Origin: Cryptomeria japonica
Lineage: Eukaryota; Streptophyta; Pinopsida; Cupressales; Cupressaceae
Assembly: GCF_030272615.1 (NCBI RefSeq)
Contig: NC_081415.1
Coordinates: 262,432,925-262,496,924, forward strand
Direction of reading: 5' to 3'
Length of the DNA stretch: 64,000 nucleotides
The notes beneath the pieces were generated by a model, which worked only from the letters and a program-made list of their open reading frames with translations, was not told the origin of the DNA and searched no databases. Both the position numbers and the translations under genes were made by a program. Below are positions 1-11,088 of this stretch, piece after piece. Numbering within the stretch: the stretch's first letter is position 1; every line of letters starts with the position of its first letter.

Positions 1-360
1 CATTTTGTGAAGAGCATAGTGTGAAGGAGCAGTATATGTGCCTAATTGGAACTGCAACCAGACATGAGGAGATGCTATTATATCAGTTCATGATCTTCCA
101 GATGTAATCTGAATGTTTTTTTTAGATAGTGAGTCTTCCCCAAGGTTGTAGTCCTTGTTGTTATTGTTGTTTTTGAGTGGTGGGCTCTAGGCAATGTGCC
201 TGAATGCATGTACTTTCCCCATACTTCTAACAAGGTATCATCATATTGTGGGTAGGTTTCCACAGTGGTTTTTCCCTTAACCAGGTTTTCCACATTAAAA
301 TCTTGGTGTTATATGTGTTATTGATGTGGTGTTGATTTATGCTTTTAATGTTAATTATCA
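1..360 (+). repeat. 5' LTR remnant of Ty1-copia element C1
   Basis: Bases from about 17 to 360 repeat, with scattered substitutions, the sequence at about 4640-5000, which is the end of the 3' LTR of the same element. The upstream part lies outside the window. At about 360 the LTR similarity passes directly into integrase-coding sequence. The LTR 3' end, primer-binding site, gag, protease and most of integrase have therefore been lost in one internal deletion. Confidence 0.7.
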
Positions 361-2421
361 AATATGAAATTATGTTTAGTCATGTTCCTATAGTTAGATA
401 TTTTAGAATTTTTGTAAGTAAATGCTATATCAGAAGAGATGAAGATTTAGGGAAGTTTGATGCTACATGTGATGAGGGAATATTTATTGGTTATTCTACT
501 AAGAGAAAGGCCTATTGGTGTTATAACAAGAGATTCGGAAAGATAGTTGAGAATGCTAATATGAAAGTTGATGAAAGCAATATGAGATAGATCAAATCTT
601 ACAGATATGATTCAGATGACCAGGATGCCATTTAAAATAAAGGAAAGCAAGTGCAGACACAAAATTAAATTTAGATTGTTCTAGAAAATCCTGAGAATGA
701 AGGAGAAGGTACAAGTGCTAGTGCAGAAGTAAGAATTCAAGAGTCTAAAAATAAAGAAAACCCTAAGACTCCCAGGTATGTGAGATTGAATCATTCAGAG
801 AATGAGATCATAGGTGATAAGAATAAAGGTCTGATGACCAGAAGAAAAATTGTTGAACAATACTGCTTTATTTCTAAGATTGAACCTAAAGATGTCAATG
901 AAGCATGTAAAGATGAAAATTGGGTTAAAGCAATGGAAGAAAAATTGAACCCAACTGAGAAGAATAATACATGGAATCTTGTTCCCAAAGATAATGATAA
1001 AAATGTAATTGGAACTAAATGGGTCTTTTAGAATAAATTGAATGAGGAAGGTGAAGTGGTTAGGAACAAAGCTAGACTTGTTTGTAAGGAATATTTTCAG
1101 ACGAAAGGAATTGTCTTTGAGGAGAATTTTTCTTTGGTAGCAAGAATTGAAGTTAACATATTATTTTTTGCTTATGTTGCTTACAAAGATTTCAAAGTTT
1201 CTCATATGGATGTCAAGTCAGCCTTTCTTAATGGAGAGTTGGAAGAAAAAGTTTATATTGAGCAACCAGATGGATGTCAGTTGACAAATCAAGAAAATAT
1301 GGTTTGTAGACTGAAGAAACCATTGTATGGACTCAAGCAAGATCCAAGAGCTTGGTATGCCAGATTGGATAGATATTTGATGTGGCTTGAATTTAATAAA
1401 GGTACTATTGATATTAATCTGCATTTCAAGATTGATCATGATAATATTTTAATTGTTGAGTTATTTGTTGATGATATTATTTTTGGTGGAGATGATAGTT
1501 TGTGTAAGAAGTTTGCTAATGACATGTAGAGTTAGTTTGAAATGTCTATGATTGGCGAGATGAAATTATTTTTGGGATTGTAAATTACTCAGTTAGATAA
1601 AGGTATTTTCATATCTTAGTCTAAGTATGTGAAATAATTCTTGAAGAAGTTTGGTTTGGATGACTCAAATCCAGTTGGTACTCCTATGGTGACCAGATGT
1701 AAGTTAACAAAAGATGATGATTCTCTGAAAGCAAATTAGACTAGATACAAATCATTATTGGTGGATTTCTTTATTTGACTTAGACTACACAAGATATTAT
1801 GAGTTTTGTATGCGTTGTTTCTAGATTTGAAGTTGATCCTAGGGAATCTCATGTTGTAGCTATGAAAATGATTTTCAGATATTTGAAAGGGATAGTTAAT
1901 TTTGGTTTGTGGTATCCTAAAGATGATGATTTTACTTTGAGTTCTTTTACAGATGTTGATTGGGCAGGTGATGTTGATGATTGGAAGAGTACTAGTGGTG
2001 GTGCATTTTTCTTGGGAAAGAGATTGGTTACATGGATGAGTAAGAAGTAGAATGTTATTTCTTTATCTACTGTAGAGGCATAATACATTGCTACTACTAG
2101 AAATTGTACTCAAGTAATATGGATGAAGCAGATGTTAAAGGATATCAGAGTTGTTTATGATGTGCCTACTGCTATATACTGTGATAATTCAAGTGCTATC
2201 AATATTTCTAAGAATTCGGTGTTGCATTCAAAGACTAAGCATATATCAATCAACTTTCATTTCTTGAGAGAGAAGGTGAATTAGAAGGAAGTGAAATTGG
2301 AGTGGAGTATGTATCTACAAAGGAACAAATTGCAGATATCTTCATGAAGCCTTTTCCTAAAGATACTTTTGAGTGTCTTAGAAAGAAGCTAGGGGTATTT
2401 TCTCCTCCCGATGAGAACTAA
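361..2421 (+). pseudogene. Decayed Ty1-copia pol (end of integrase, reverse transcriptase, RNase H)
   Basis: This is the remains of a copia polyprotein. In order one sees the integrase C-terminal segment (361-590, with FRIF and GIFIGYS), the RT region (about 780-1530, with the MDVKSAFLNG and LYGLKQ motifs and the catalytic FVDDIIFGG at about 1465-1490), and RNase H (about 1800-2400, with DVDWAGD and SLSTVEA). The frame ends at the TAA at 2419-2421. It is interrupted by many in-frame stops, several of which replace glutamine codons (588, 1527, 1581, 1617, 1737, 2048). The motifs match those of copia element C2, so both belong to the same lineage. It cannot encode active proteins. Confidence 0.85.
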
Positions 2422-2754
2422 GATGCATAGATTTGCATTAGCTCGATGGATTTCACAACCATATCTTGTGCTCCAGATTGATGAGTGGTGGCTGCTACTT
2501 AGGGGACTAGTCAGTGTTGTGATTCAGATGTTTAGGTTTGCTAGTTTTGATGTTTAGTTGTGGGGAGAGAGAGTGGCCAAGGGAGAGAGATTTGTGCAAT
2601 ATGTGCCTTTAGAATTGATGTAAAAGGGGGAGAGTTAACTATGTGAAAAGCCTGTGTTGAGTTGTGTGCATGATCTTAGGGGGAGCTAATTATTTTCTTT
2701 CTTTGCATTGATTGTTTTTCACATCATATGTTTCCATCAATTCCAAAGGGGGAT
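2422..2754 (+). other. 3' untranslated region and polypurine tract of C1
   Basis: This noncoding stretch joins the pol stop to the 3' LTR. It ends in the purine run CCAAAGGGGGAT (2743-2754) directly before the LTR start TGTTGG, the usual plus-strand priming site. No gene is seen here. Confidence 0.65.
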
Positions 2755-3147
2755 TGTTGGATATTGTTGAGAATTTTGTTGGAATGTGTTTTTTTCATTG
2801 ATGTCACCATATTCCTCTATGTGTTCCAGTGTTGTAGTCATATTAAGTAAGTTGGTTTGGGCAATGTGTTGCAAATGAGTTGTTGTGGATTAAAGGTTTT
2901 ACAATAGGTATCTCTAGTTGATTTAGCTGAAGTTTTAGAGGTTCGCATGGAGTTTTGATCGAGTAATGAGATTTGGTATTGTAGTTGGTTTCTCAATTGC
3001 TCAGTGTTGATGAGTGTTTTGGAATTTGCTCTGCATTGCTCTATGTTGCAATATATTGGTTTGTGGATTTGGCAGAGCATTTGGGATGTTTTGGTGTGTC
3101 CTCAATTTAGATGGTTTGTGATTTGGAGGTTTTGTAAGTATATATTT

Positions 3148-4235
3148 TGATAGACTTATAAAGCATTGAGAGGGGGGGTAAATCAATGATAGTAAAAACA
3201 ATAGCACTTTGAACACTGACCGGTTGAGATACTTAACAAGTTACTAAACACTATGCATGCAATCCAAAATGATATTAAAGCATCCACAATAAGTAAAACA
3301 TCCACAATAAGTAAAACATCCACCATAACACAAGTGTTTATACATGGAAAACCCAAATGGGAAAAACCATGGTGAGATGGGACTCACAAGTTAACTATCT
3401 GTAGTAATAGATAACTGACCGGTTAGGGTTTATAAAAATGCTCTGCTAGGAGCGAATCCTATTAAAGATCCCAAAGCTCTGTTAGGAGCTATACCCTGTT
3501 AGGAGTAACCTCGGTAGAGGATTTATGAATCCAAGCTAATGGATCACCTTGTTAGAGGATTTGTACAATGAAGCTTGTTAGAGCTTACTCAGTTAGGGGA
3601 TTTGACTATTGTAGTGATTAGAAAACAACAGGTGGTGTGATCTAGAAGTAGCACAACTTGCTTGAATAGATCCTCTTCAGCTCGCTCAAAACTGCATCAC
3701 CAATTTCATCACCAACATATTTTGCAATGCCTTCAACTTCTATCTTGCATCATATCATGTTTTCATCATAATGTCATTATATAGACACTTAGATTTCATG
3801 TCGGCTTAGAAATCATATCACAATTTCCTAGGTGCAGTGTATTTGGACAATCTAACATAACTCATCACAAATTGCTGCCAAAATGTTGGTTAGGGGTAAC
3901 TCATTGCGACTGGTGATAACTCATCACACAATCAATGAATACCGGTTGAAACACTGATACCGGTTTGGAGTTAACCATTATCAACATGTAAACCGATTGT
4001 CCTCCATTTGCTTCTTTGATGGTTTCCGCTGAATCTTCCAAGTTGGTGTCAAGCCATTTTTGCATATACTGGTTGTCTACATATACTGGTTAGACACCTT
4101 CTAAAACCATCTTAAGCTAAACATCAATACTGACTTGTCTTAACTAATGTGACAATGTGAACATATGTGTGTGTATACATGTTCCATCAATGACAATAGA
4201 TGAAGTCATCCATTACAATCATCATCAAGCCAACA
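3148..4235 (-). mobile_element. Solo LTR (S1) of a copia-type element
   Basis: On the plus strand it starts TGATAGAC and ends CCAACA; on its own strand it reads TGTTGG to CTATCA. It is flanked by a perfect 5-bp target duplication TATTT (3143-3147 and 4236-4240). A G-run followed by a GGTAAATCA-like segment near its left end matches the LTR layout of element C2. There is no internal domain, so it arose by LTR-LTR recombination. Confidence 0.75.
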
Positions 4236-5035
4236 TATTTTAGTTTGATAGTTAGTTTAATTAGTGTTCTTGAAGTTTGGTATAATGACGATGAAGATTC
4301 TAGTAAATGGTGTTGTTGTGGTTGTTTCTATGGTAATTCATGATGCTAATGGATGTTTCTAGATTGTGTCCTATTTGTGTTGGTGGTTCGTATTGATCGT
4401 TGTTCAGGTTATTATTGATTTTCCTTGATCTGGTGGTGTTCTTCATGTTCTTGGTCGACATATTGTTTTGTAGCATGTATGGTTATATCTTTGTTATTTG
4501 TGATGTGTGTTGAGACGACCTTGAAATATAGGTTGATGACATGTATAAATTAATGTAATATCATGTTCCGAATGTATGAGTGAATGTGTGAGATGTTTGA
4601 ATAATGTTTTTATCTTTCAGAAGCAGTGAAGAAATGGGAAAAAGTGTGAAGGAGCAGTATATGTGCCTAACCAGAACTGTAACCAGGCATGAAGAGGTGT
4701 TATTCTATCAATTCATGATCTTCTGGATGTAATCTGAATGTTTTTGTAAGACAGTGAGTCTTCCTGAGGGTTGTAGCCCTTGTTGTTGTTTTTGAGCAGT
4801 GAGCTCTAGGCAGTGTGCCTGAACGCATGTGCATTCCCCATTGTAATATTTCATGTACCTATAATAGGGTATCATCATATTGTGGATAGATTTCCACTGT
4901 GTTTTTTTCCTTAACCGGGTTGTCCACGTCAAAATTTGGGTGTTATGTGCGTTATTGATGTGGTGTTCATTTATGCTTCATTGTTAATTATCAGATCTAA
5001 AATTGTGTTTGAGTTTGAGAAAACTGATTCATGCG

Positions 5036-5059
5036 CCCCCCCCCCCCCCCCCCCCCCCC
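5036..5059. repeat. Poly-C run of 24
   Basis: Uninterrupted cytosines at the end of the C1 3' LTR. Runs of 7-10 C or G occupy the same relative place in the other LTRs of the window. A run of this length is prone to slippage and to sequencing or assembly error. Confidence 0.9.
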
Positions 5060-5060
5060 A

Positions 5061-5840
5061 ACCTCTCATTTTTCTTCCTTGTTGCCAACAAATAGAATGC
5101 AATAGGAAGTCCATCCATTCTAAGGATTTTTTAGTAGCCATGTTATAAAGGACCTCATAAATTTCTTCCATTGAAAGAGGCCTATCGAGAAAGTGACTAT
5201 AGTCTTTAGAAATTTTATGAGGAATACACCTTGCCACACTTTCCTCAACAATGGAAATTAAGGGATCATTTATTGTTTTATTAGTGAAAAGATGCTTATA
5301 GTATTGCAAAAAAATTGCATGATGTCTAAGTGGCTAGTTTGTGGGGTTCCATCAGTAGATTTGATGACTAAAATATACTCTTTTTATGTTTGTTTTGATT
5401 ATTAGAAGAATAATTTGGATACTCGGTTTCTATCCTTGATCCATTGGATATCAACATGAAACCGTGTACTTTTACCTTTATAACGATTAATTTTTAATGT
5501 AAATTCTCAGTATGACCTACAAATTGTTGAAGAGAAATCTCACAGGGGTTGGTTGCAAAAAGAGAATGACCACAAACACATTGATCATTTAGATATTTTT
5601 CTAGTCTCCTTTGCTTATCAATAACTCTTTGACCATAATCACGTTGGAATGAGGTGCAACATGTAATAGTTTTTCCCACCAACTAATCCACGTATCTTAT
5701 TGGGGTGTTGGCTCAACCTTCTAGGTAGCTAAGATACTATCAATGCAGTCACATTTTTAGAGACAAGTTTGAAGGTGAGATCATTAGGAAAATGTGGGGA
5801 ATTGAAGCATGAAAGAGTGGGTAGATGGGGAAGTGGTTGG
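5061..5840 (-). pseudogene. LINE-A fragment: end of endonuclease and the EN-RT linker
   Basis: The minus strand encodes fragments typical of plant L1 ORF2 between endonuclease and RT. They include a segment like YYKHLFTN with LSMEEIYEVLYNM (5150-5310), and a segment reading WIKDRNR near 5430, which corresponds to the common L1 motif W..GDRNT.FFH. At the right border the minus strand reads HFPIYPLF, the second half of the endonuclease S-D/N-H-x-P motif; its first half lies at 18304 across the inserted gypsy element. Frameshifts and stops show that it is dead. Confidence 0.65.
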
Positions 5841-7282
5841 TGTGTGCAGGAAATGTGGTTAGTAGAAATAGAAAATTAGGTTCAAAAATGTCCACACACC
5901 AATGAGACTCTTGGTGCAAGTTATGGAGCTATATTGAATAGCTCAACTTCCCAAGGTGGGTCCCATTGTTCTCTATCTCACAGGATTCCCAAGGTCTCAC
6001 TCTTGCTCTCAAATCATCGAGCAAGGTGGCTTAGGAATGACAACTCCAAGAACGAGTGATGATTTAAAATGATAACATGAATGCATTCCTACAACATGTA
6101 TGATATTTGAAACTAGAATGATTTAAACTAGCATGAACATGATGCTATGATAAAGATTAGTAATCCTATCTTAACAAAATATACTAGTCTAGCATGGATA
6201 TGCTATGAAAATTAAAATACTTCTAAATGCTTAGTGTATTTTAAACAAAGAGAGGTTAAATTCTTAGTAAAAATGACTATAAGTTAGATGCATAAAACTT
6301 GGATGATGAAAATGAGAGAATGAGAACTCTATTTATAGGGAAAATAGGGCAATGGATGGTCAAGATTGAGCAATCTTAACAAGGGCTACGATTGAAAGCT
6401 AATCAATCCATGTTCACAATTCTCACCAATGAAATGGTGACAATTGTCAACAGGAGGTTGCTTGAGAGGGGATGTAAGAAGAATTAAATTCTTGAGAAGA
6501 CATGAAGGTTACCTTAGGAAGTAAGGTTAAGGTTAAGGTTAGGCTAGGGTCATCCATTGGATAAAGCTTTTATCCAAGGTGTAAACTCTTGTGCAAAGGT
6601 TAAAGGGATAACCACTTTAAATCCATGAGTGCTTGATGAGACCCATGGGTTAGATGAAGGTTGAGTTAGGAAAAAAGTCTCTAACCATGCCAAAAGGGTT
6701 AGCTAACCATTAATGGTTTGGAAGACTTTGGGGACAAATTTGTAAGTCCTTCCAAATTTGGTGGAACTCAAGTTCAACAAGTTAGCTTGTTGAAGATATA
6801 AAGGCTTTAATGCTTTTAGAATACTTTCCTCCAAATTTGAGAAGTACATCCTCAAATTTAGGGAAAAGGATATGATTGGAGGGATTAGGATTAGATAGGT
6901 TCTAGAAGAATGCTTTAGGAGGCAAGTGGGAGATGTAGGGAAATGCAAGTGGACGAAGGGGAATTTTAATTAAAATAAATTATTTTATTTCAACTAAAAT
7001 AGAAGCAACTTGCATAAATACAAGTGGGAGATTTAAATAAATAAATTGGATTTATTTACTTGCCAGTGTCAATTTAATTAAATGTGGGAAAGGGGAATTT
7101 ATTAAATAAAGTGATTTATTTAATTAAAGGCTAGAAAAGGGTTAGGTGAACTTAATTAAATAATTTGAGTAATTCATTTAATTAAATAGATGAATATGAA
7201 GAATTTAATTAAAATAGAGGAATGGGGTTAAAATGAATATTAAATATTCATTTAGGAAAGCGATCATTTTTATACATCTACA
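5841..7282 (-). repeat. 3' LTR of T1
   Basis: On the minus strand the LTR runs from TGTAGATG (at 7282) to CCTGCACACA (at 5841). It is preceded by a purine tract AAAGAGGGGCAAAA (7283-7296 region), as expected of a 3' LTR. About 0.75 kb of it (6425-7282) is repeated at 17548-18303. The minus strand has a good TATA box, CTATAAATAG (6329-6338). Confidence 0.75.
6329..6338 (-). promoter_or_regulatory. LTR TATA box of T1
   Basis: CTATAAATAG on the minus strand inside the LTR, in the element's own direction, about 950 bp from the LTR start. It is the likely core promoter of the element. The matching part of the 5' LTR has been deleted. Confidence 0.5.
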
Positions 7283-7859
7283 TTTTGCCCCTCTTTGAAG
7301 TGATATGTGTGCACATGTTGATTCAAAATTTTTTTTGCCAGATATGATGTTTGCATCAAAATGTCGATATGATGCCCCTATGTCAAACTTGTCAATATGA
7401 TGCCCCAGATTTGGTGAACGATATTGGTGATGCCCCCTCGGGAGATGAATCAAGGATTTTGAAAAATTTGTCAATGAGTGTTTTCGAGATTGATTGCAAT
7501 ATAAGAATATGGACTACGTTAAATGTAGTTGGATTGATTCATCTCTCAATAATGATGTTGATAAGATAAAAATGAGAAAATGAGGAAAAATACATGCCCC
7601 ACTTATTAGCCTTGTTGACTTTTACCCTATAAAAAGGTAAAAAGTGATTTTATTCTTATCATTTGCACATTTGTCTCCCTGTGATTGTGACATTTTTTCT
7701 CTGATGAAAATGTCGGTTCCATATGCTTCACACTGAATTGAGCACGTACATTGCTACCGGAGGCTCGCTGCATACGACCCACTTGTAAGTGATCCAAAAC
7801 TTGCCACATTTTTGATTGATTTTGTTTATTTTGATCATTTTTTTAATTTTTTAATTTAA

Positions 7860-8215
7860 TTTTTTTTCATTTTAGCGTGTAGAGTGTTTTCCATAGTGCA
7901 TAAGATAGATAGGTTAGTGCGTAGGGTTAACCTAGGTAGGTTAGCGTCCAAGTAGCTTCCCTCAGTGCGTCAAGAGGTTAGGTTAGCGCATAAATTGCTT
8001 TAGCGCATAGGGTTTATAGGAAAGCGCATAGGATAAATAAGGTAGCGTGTAGGGTAAAATAATGCATACGGTTAGCTTTGTAGCGCAATTGCGCAACTAG
8101 TTAGTGCGTCAAGTGATTCAACAGGTAGGGTAAAGTTTCTAGTGCTTCGGAGAAAAAAGATAGCACATAAGTAGCAGCTTAGCACATAGGAGCCTTGGTT
8201 TAGCGCGTAGGGTCC
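7860..8215. repeat. Degenerate minisatellite with TAGCGCATAGGGT core
   Basis: A stretch of about 350 bp built from variants of a unit of roughly 12-20 bp around TAGCGCATAGGGT or TAGTGCGTAGGGT, with drifting spacers. It lies in the noncoding part of T1 between the 3' LTR and the antisense ORF. No ORF crosses it. Confidence 0.6.
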
Positions 8216-8289
8216 AGAATGGCTGAAAAGGGCTCGAAAGAATGCGGTTTGTGGTGAGATAGATGAAATAGATAGCTTAGGGGGTGATA

Positions 8290-8800
8290 GGTGCTTGTTG
8301 AGTGTTCTGAGATGGGTCTTGAGCCAATGTTTTGCCTATTATGATGATGTCCAATTTTTAATATGATGATTTGGAGTTTGTTGAAATTGCTTTCGATATG
8401 AAGTGCCAAGCTGATTGATTGTTTTGATGAGGATCTTGATTTTCTTTTGATGTGGATCTTTGATTTTTGCCTTGTGATATGAATTTGATGTCTGATATGA
8501 GTTTTGATTCTTGATTTCCGATATGATTCCTGATTTGATGCTTGCAATATGGGTCTTTGATATTGCTTTCGATATGATGCTTGTGTTTTGGATTTTGATT
8601 ATTGATATGGGTCTTTGATTTTCGATATGGGTCCTTTGATTTTCAATACGGGTCCTTGATTTGATGCTTGATTTTTTGATATGGTTCTTGAGTTGATGCT
8701 TGATTTTTTGATATGGGTCTTTTGAGTGATTTCTCGATATGGGTCTTTTGATTTCTTGATATGATGCTTCATTGTTTCAAGTTGATTTTGTTTTGATTGG
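8290..8800. repeat. Degenerate minisatellite with GATATGGGTC core
   Basis: About 500 bp made of variants of TTTGATTTTCGATATGGGTC and TTGATATGATGCTTG, in tandem with unequal spacing. It lies next to the previous array in T1 and is unrelated to it in sequence. The short ORFs read across it on the minus strand are repeat artefacts. Confidence 0.65.
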
Positions 8801-8901
8801 ATATATCGGATAGATGTGGGAACTGATGATGGATATTTATTGTTTTGTAGGCACAACTTGGCATACTTCAGTCACGAGAGTGATTTCTGAGACCGTGGTC
8901 A

Positions 8902-10232
8902 TTGATTGCTCACTTATCACAGGCTGATAGAGATGTGATTGAGAGATGTGGGTTATCATCGTTACTAGACATGCCTCGGTATATCATTAACTGGGGTTTG
9001 TTGATAGCTTTAGCAGAAAGGTGGCACAATGACACAAACACCTTCCACTTGGCTACGGGTGAGATAATAGTCACACTAGAGGACTGCTATTGCATTTTAT
9101 GGATTCCTATAGTGGGGGCCTTAACTGGCAGAGGGTACTAGATGACATTGATATAATCATTTGGAGACCATACATGGATTGCAAGGTGTGGGTTGAGGAC
9201 GGGCTAGAGATGCCTATGTGTATATGTCAAGATATCTGATCGAGCGGACACCCTTTATCATTGAGCCATTTTTGCACAGTCATGTTCAGCGACAGTATGG
9301 GAGACAACAGGGTATGCCATAAAGAGTGTGCTTGTATTCTCATCGGAGACAGGATGCACCAGAGCGGGGACCCACTGTCGAGAGTGTAACAATGGTGGAG
9401 GAGTATATGACATTGGCAGGACAAATTTGGGACTATGGGGCTAGGATTGTGGATGTAGGGATGACAGAGGATTTTGCAGCGTACTTCATGGCACATGGAG
9501 TGGCACATATATCTAATCTGGCAGAGATGTTACCTGACTTTGATGATGATGAGGATGAGCAGCCAGAGAGGAGAGGGGGAGTCAGACAGAGAGATAAGTA
9601 GGGAGAGGAGGTAGGAGATGGGGGTGGGGATGATGGAGGAGGGGGAGATGGAGGAGGTGGTGGAGGAGATGGTGGAGGTAGAGGGAGAGGAGGAGATAGA
9701 GGATGAGGGGGAGATAGAGGATGAGGGGGAGATGGAAGACGAGGGGGAGATGGAGGAAGAGGAGGAGATGGAGGGAGAGGAGGAGGGCTTATTCTTGGTG
9801 CTGGTGGGGTTGGAAGGGTAGCTGCAGTGCTAGCGGTGATGGGTGGTGTAGAGGATGATAGGCGACCGACCTAGAGGAGGAGATTTGATGTTTTACCTCC
9901 ACTAGGGCCTCATACAAGGACATGTATGGGTGGGACCATGACACAGATACCCATTCAGATTAGGGTACCCACCCATTAATAGGATTCACAGATCAGGGCG
10001 CTATAGGTCACAGTGTAGGAATTATAGGCACAGGTGCTAGCACAGTAGCGCCAAATTACATAGATTATGGCAGAGCGAGATATAGAGAGAGAGCGTTTGG
10101 GTGGGGTAGAGGATCTTACTGAGAGATTGGAGAGGGCGATGACTAGTGCCCCATTGTGGGATACACTAAGGGAGATATAATATACAGACAAGGAAGCCGA
10201 GTACTAAAGGTGCTTATATGAGGAGATGGTTC
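8902..10232 (+). pseudogene. Antisense extra ORF of T1 with plant mobile domain, first part
   Basis: Residues at 8902-9141 (pattern LSQADRDVIERCGL, INWGLLIALAERWH, TFHLATGEI, VTLEDCYCIL) match the start of the plant mobile domain (PMD, aminotransferase-like family). This domain occurs in MAIN-like plant proteins and in several transposon groups. It continues in other frames (9150-9600, e.g. EYMTLAGQIWDYGARI) into a Gly/Arg/Asp-rich tail made of GGAGA-type repeats (9600-9800). Frameshifts and stops break it. It lies opposite in sense to T1 pol. Element D1 interrupts it at 10233, and it resumes at 13474. Confidence 0.7.
9600..9800. repeat. Purine-rich GGAGATGGAGG tandem repeat
   Basis: About 200 bp of GGAGA/GGGGA-type repeats, almost pure purine on the plus strand. 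In the PMD frame it codes for a glycine-rich linker. The glutamate-rich reading of another frame is an artefact. Such tracts can form triplex DNA. Confidence 0.7.
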
Positions 10233-11015
10233 TATTGGCATATGCACACTCCAATGAGACATTGAAGGTGATTGAAGGTTTTGTCATTGATGGAAACCTT
10301 ACAATCCTATGGCATCAGCAAAGCACTACACCGGCATCAGCAAAACACACTCTACACCGGCACTCAGAACACCGACACCAACACAGAGAAAGGAAGCATA
10401 CCGGCACAGAGGTTGACAGAATTTTTGATATATTATATTTTGTTTATTATTGAAAAAATTTGTAAGCTGACTTGATATCATTGTAAAATGACTTATATAT
10501 ATAAGAAGTCATTGTAGGACATTTTGTAATAAGGTAATGAGGTGAAATTAGGTAGACCTATTATGCGAAATATAGGTTAAGGGGTATATGTAAAGAATAG
10601 AGCAGAAACCGGTACTGAATCTGGCATTGAAGATGCTATTGTAAAGTAGTATAAGTTATTGGATTTGTATAATCCACATTGTAAGTTAGTGAGACTTCCC
10701 ATTAAGCAGTGAGCTCTAGGAACTTGGCCTTCCTGCATGTGCAGGCCCCTTTTGTAAGTAATATTCTCTTATTGGCGAGTAAGAAAATATTGTGGGTCAC
10801 AAATCCCACCGAGGTTTTTCCCACACCGGGTTTCCTCGTTAAAATATTGTGTTATGGTGTGTTTCTTATGTGGTTGCTTTCATTTCTATTTATTGCATTA
10901 TTTATTGCATACCGGTACACTATTATAATATGCTCTACATGTTTTAAGTTAAGAAATTCTATTCACTGGTTAGATACTGATTCACCCCCCCCCTCTCAGT
11001 ATGGGAATCCTAACA
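10233..11015 (+). repeat. 5' LTR of D1
   Basis: A 783-bp LTR. It contains a run of C followed by CTCTCAGTATG near its end and finishes in CCTAACA just before the primer-binding site. Short ORFs inside it are not genes. Confidence 0.8.
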
Positions 11016-11017
11016 AT

Positions 11018-11033
11018 TGGTATCAGAGCTTGG
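11018..11033 (+). other. Primer-binding site of D1
   Basis: TGGTATCAGAGCTTGG two bases after the LTR matches the 3' end of initiator tRNA-Met, the usual primer of plant copia-type elements. Confidence 0.8.
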
Positions 11034-11088
11034 TCCTCTATTTTCAGAAGCCTAATAGCTTGAGGAAGATCTTGACACCGGTAGAGAT

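Larger units (their letters stand above)
2755..5060 (+). repeat. 3' LTR of C1, split by a solo LTR
   Basis: The LTR starts with TGTTGG right after the polypurine tract. Its last third (4640-5000) matches the LTR piece at the window start. It ends in a run of 24 C (5036-5059), in the place where related LTRs here have a shorter C run before their end. The exact end (about 5060) is uncertain because the terminal bases have decayed. A 1.09 kb solo LTR of another family interrupts it at 3148-4235. Confidence 0.7.

Noticed and set aside
361-2421. Stop codons read through as glutamine (recoding)
   Set aside because: Frameshifts, a large deletion and stops at non-Gln positions also occur, so ordinary decay explains them.
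4971-5309. Minus-strand ORF ending in polyglycine as a real gene
   Set aside because: The glycine tail is the 24-base C-run of an LTR; the rest is a LINE fragment joined to it by insertion.
7860-8800. CRISPR-like array
   Set aside because: Repeat units vary in length and sequence, with no constant repeat and unique spacers, and the DNA is eukaryotic.
9618-9821. Glutamate-rich ORF on the plus strand
   Set aside because: It is another reading of the GGAGA purine repeat; the frame that fits the PMD gene gives a glycine-rich tail.
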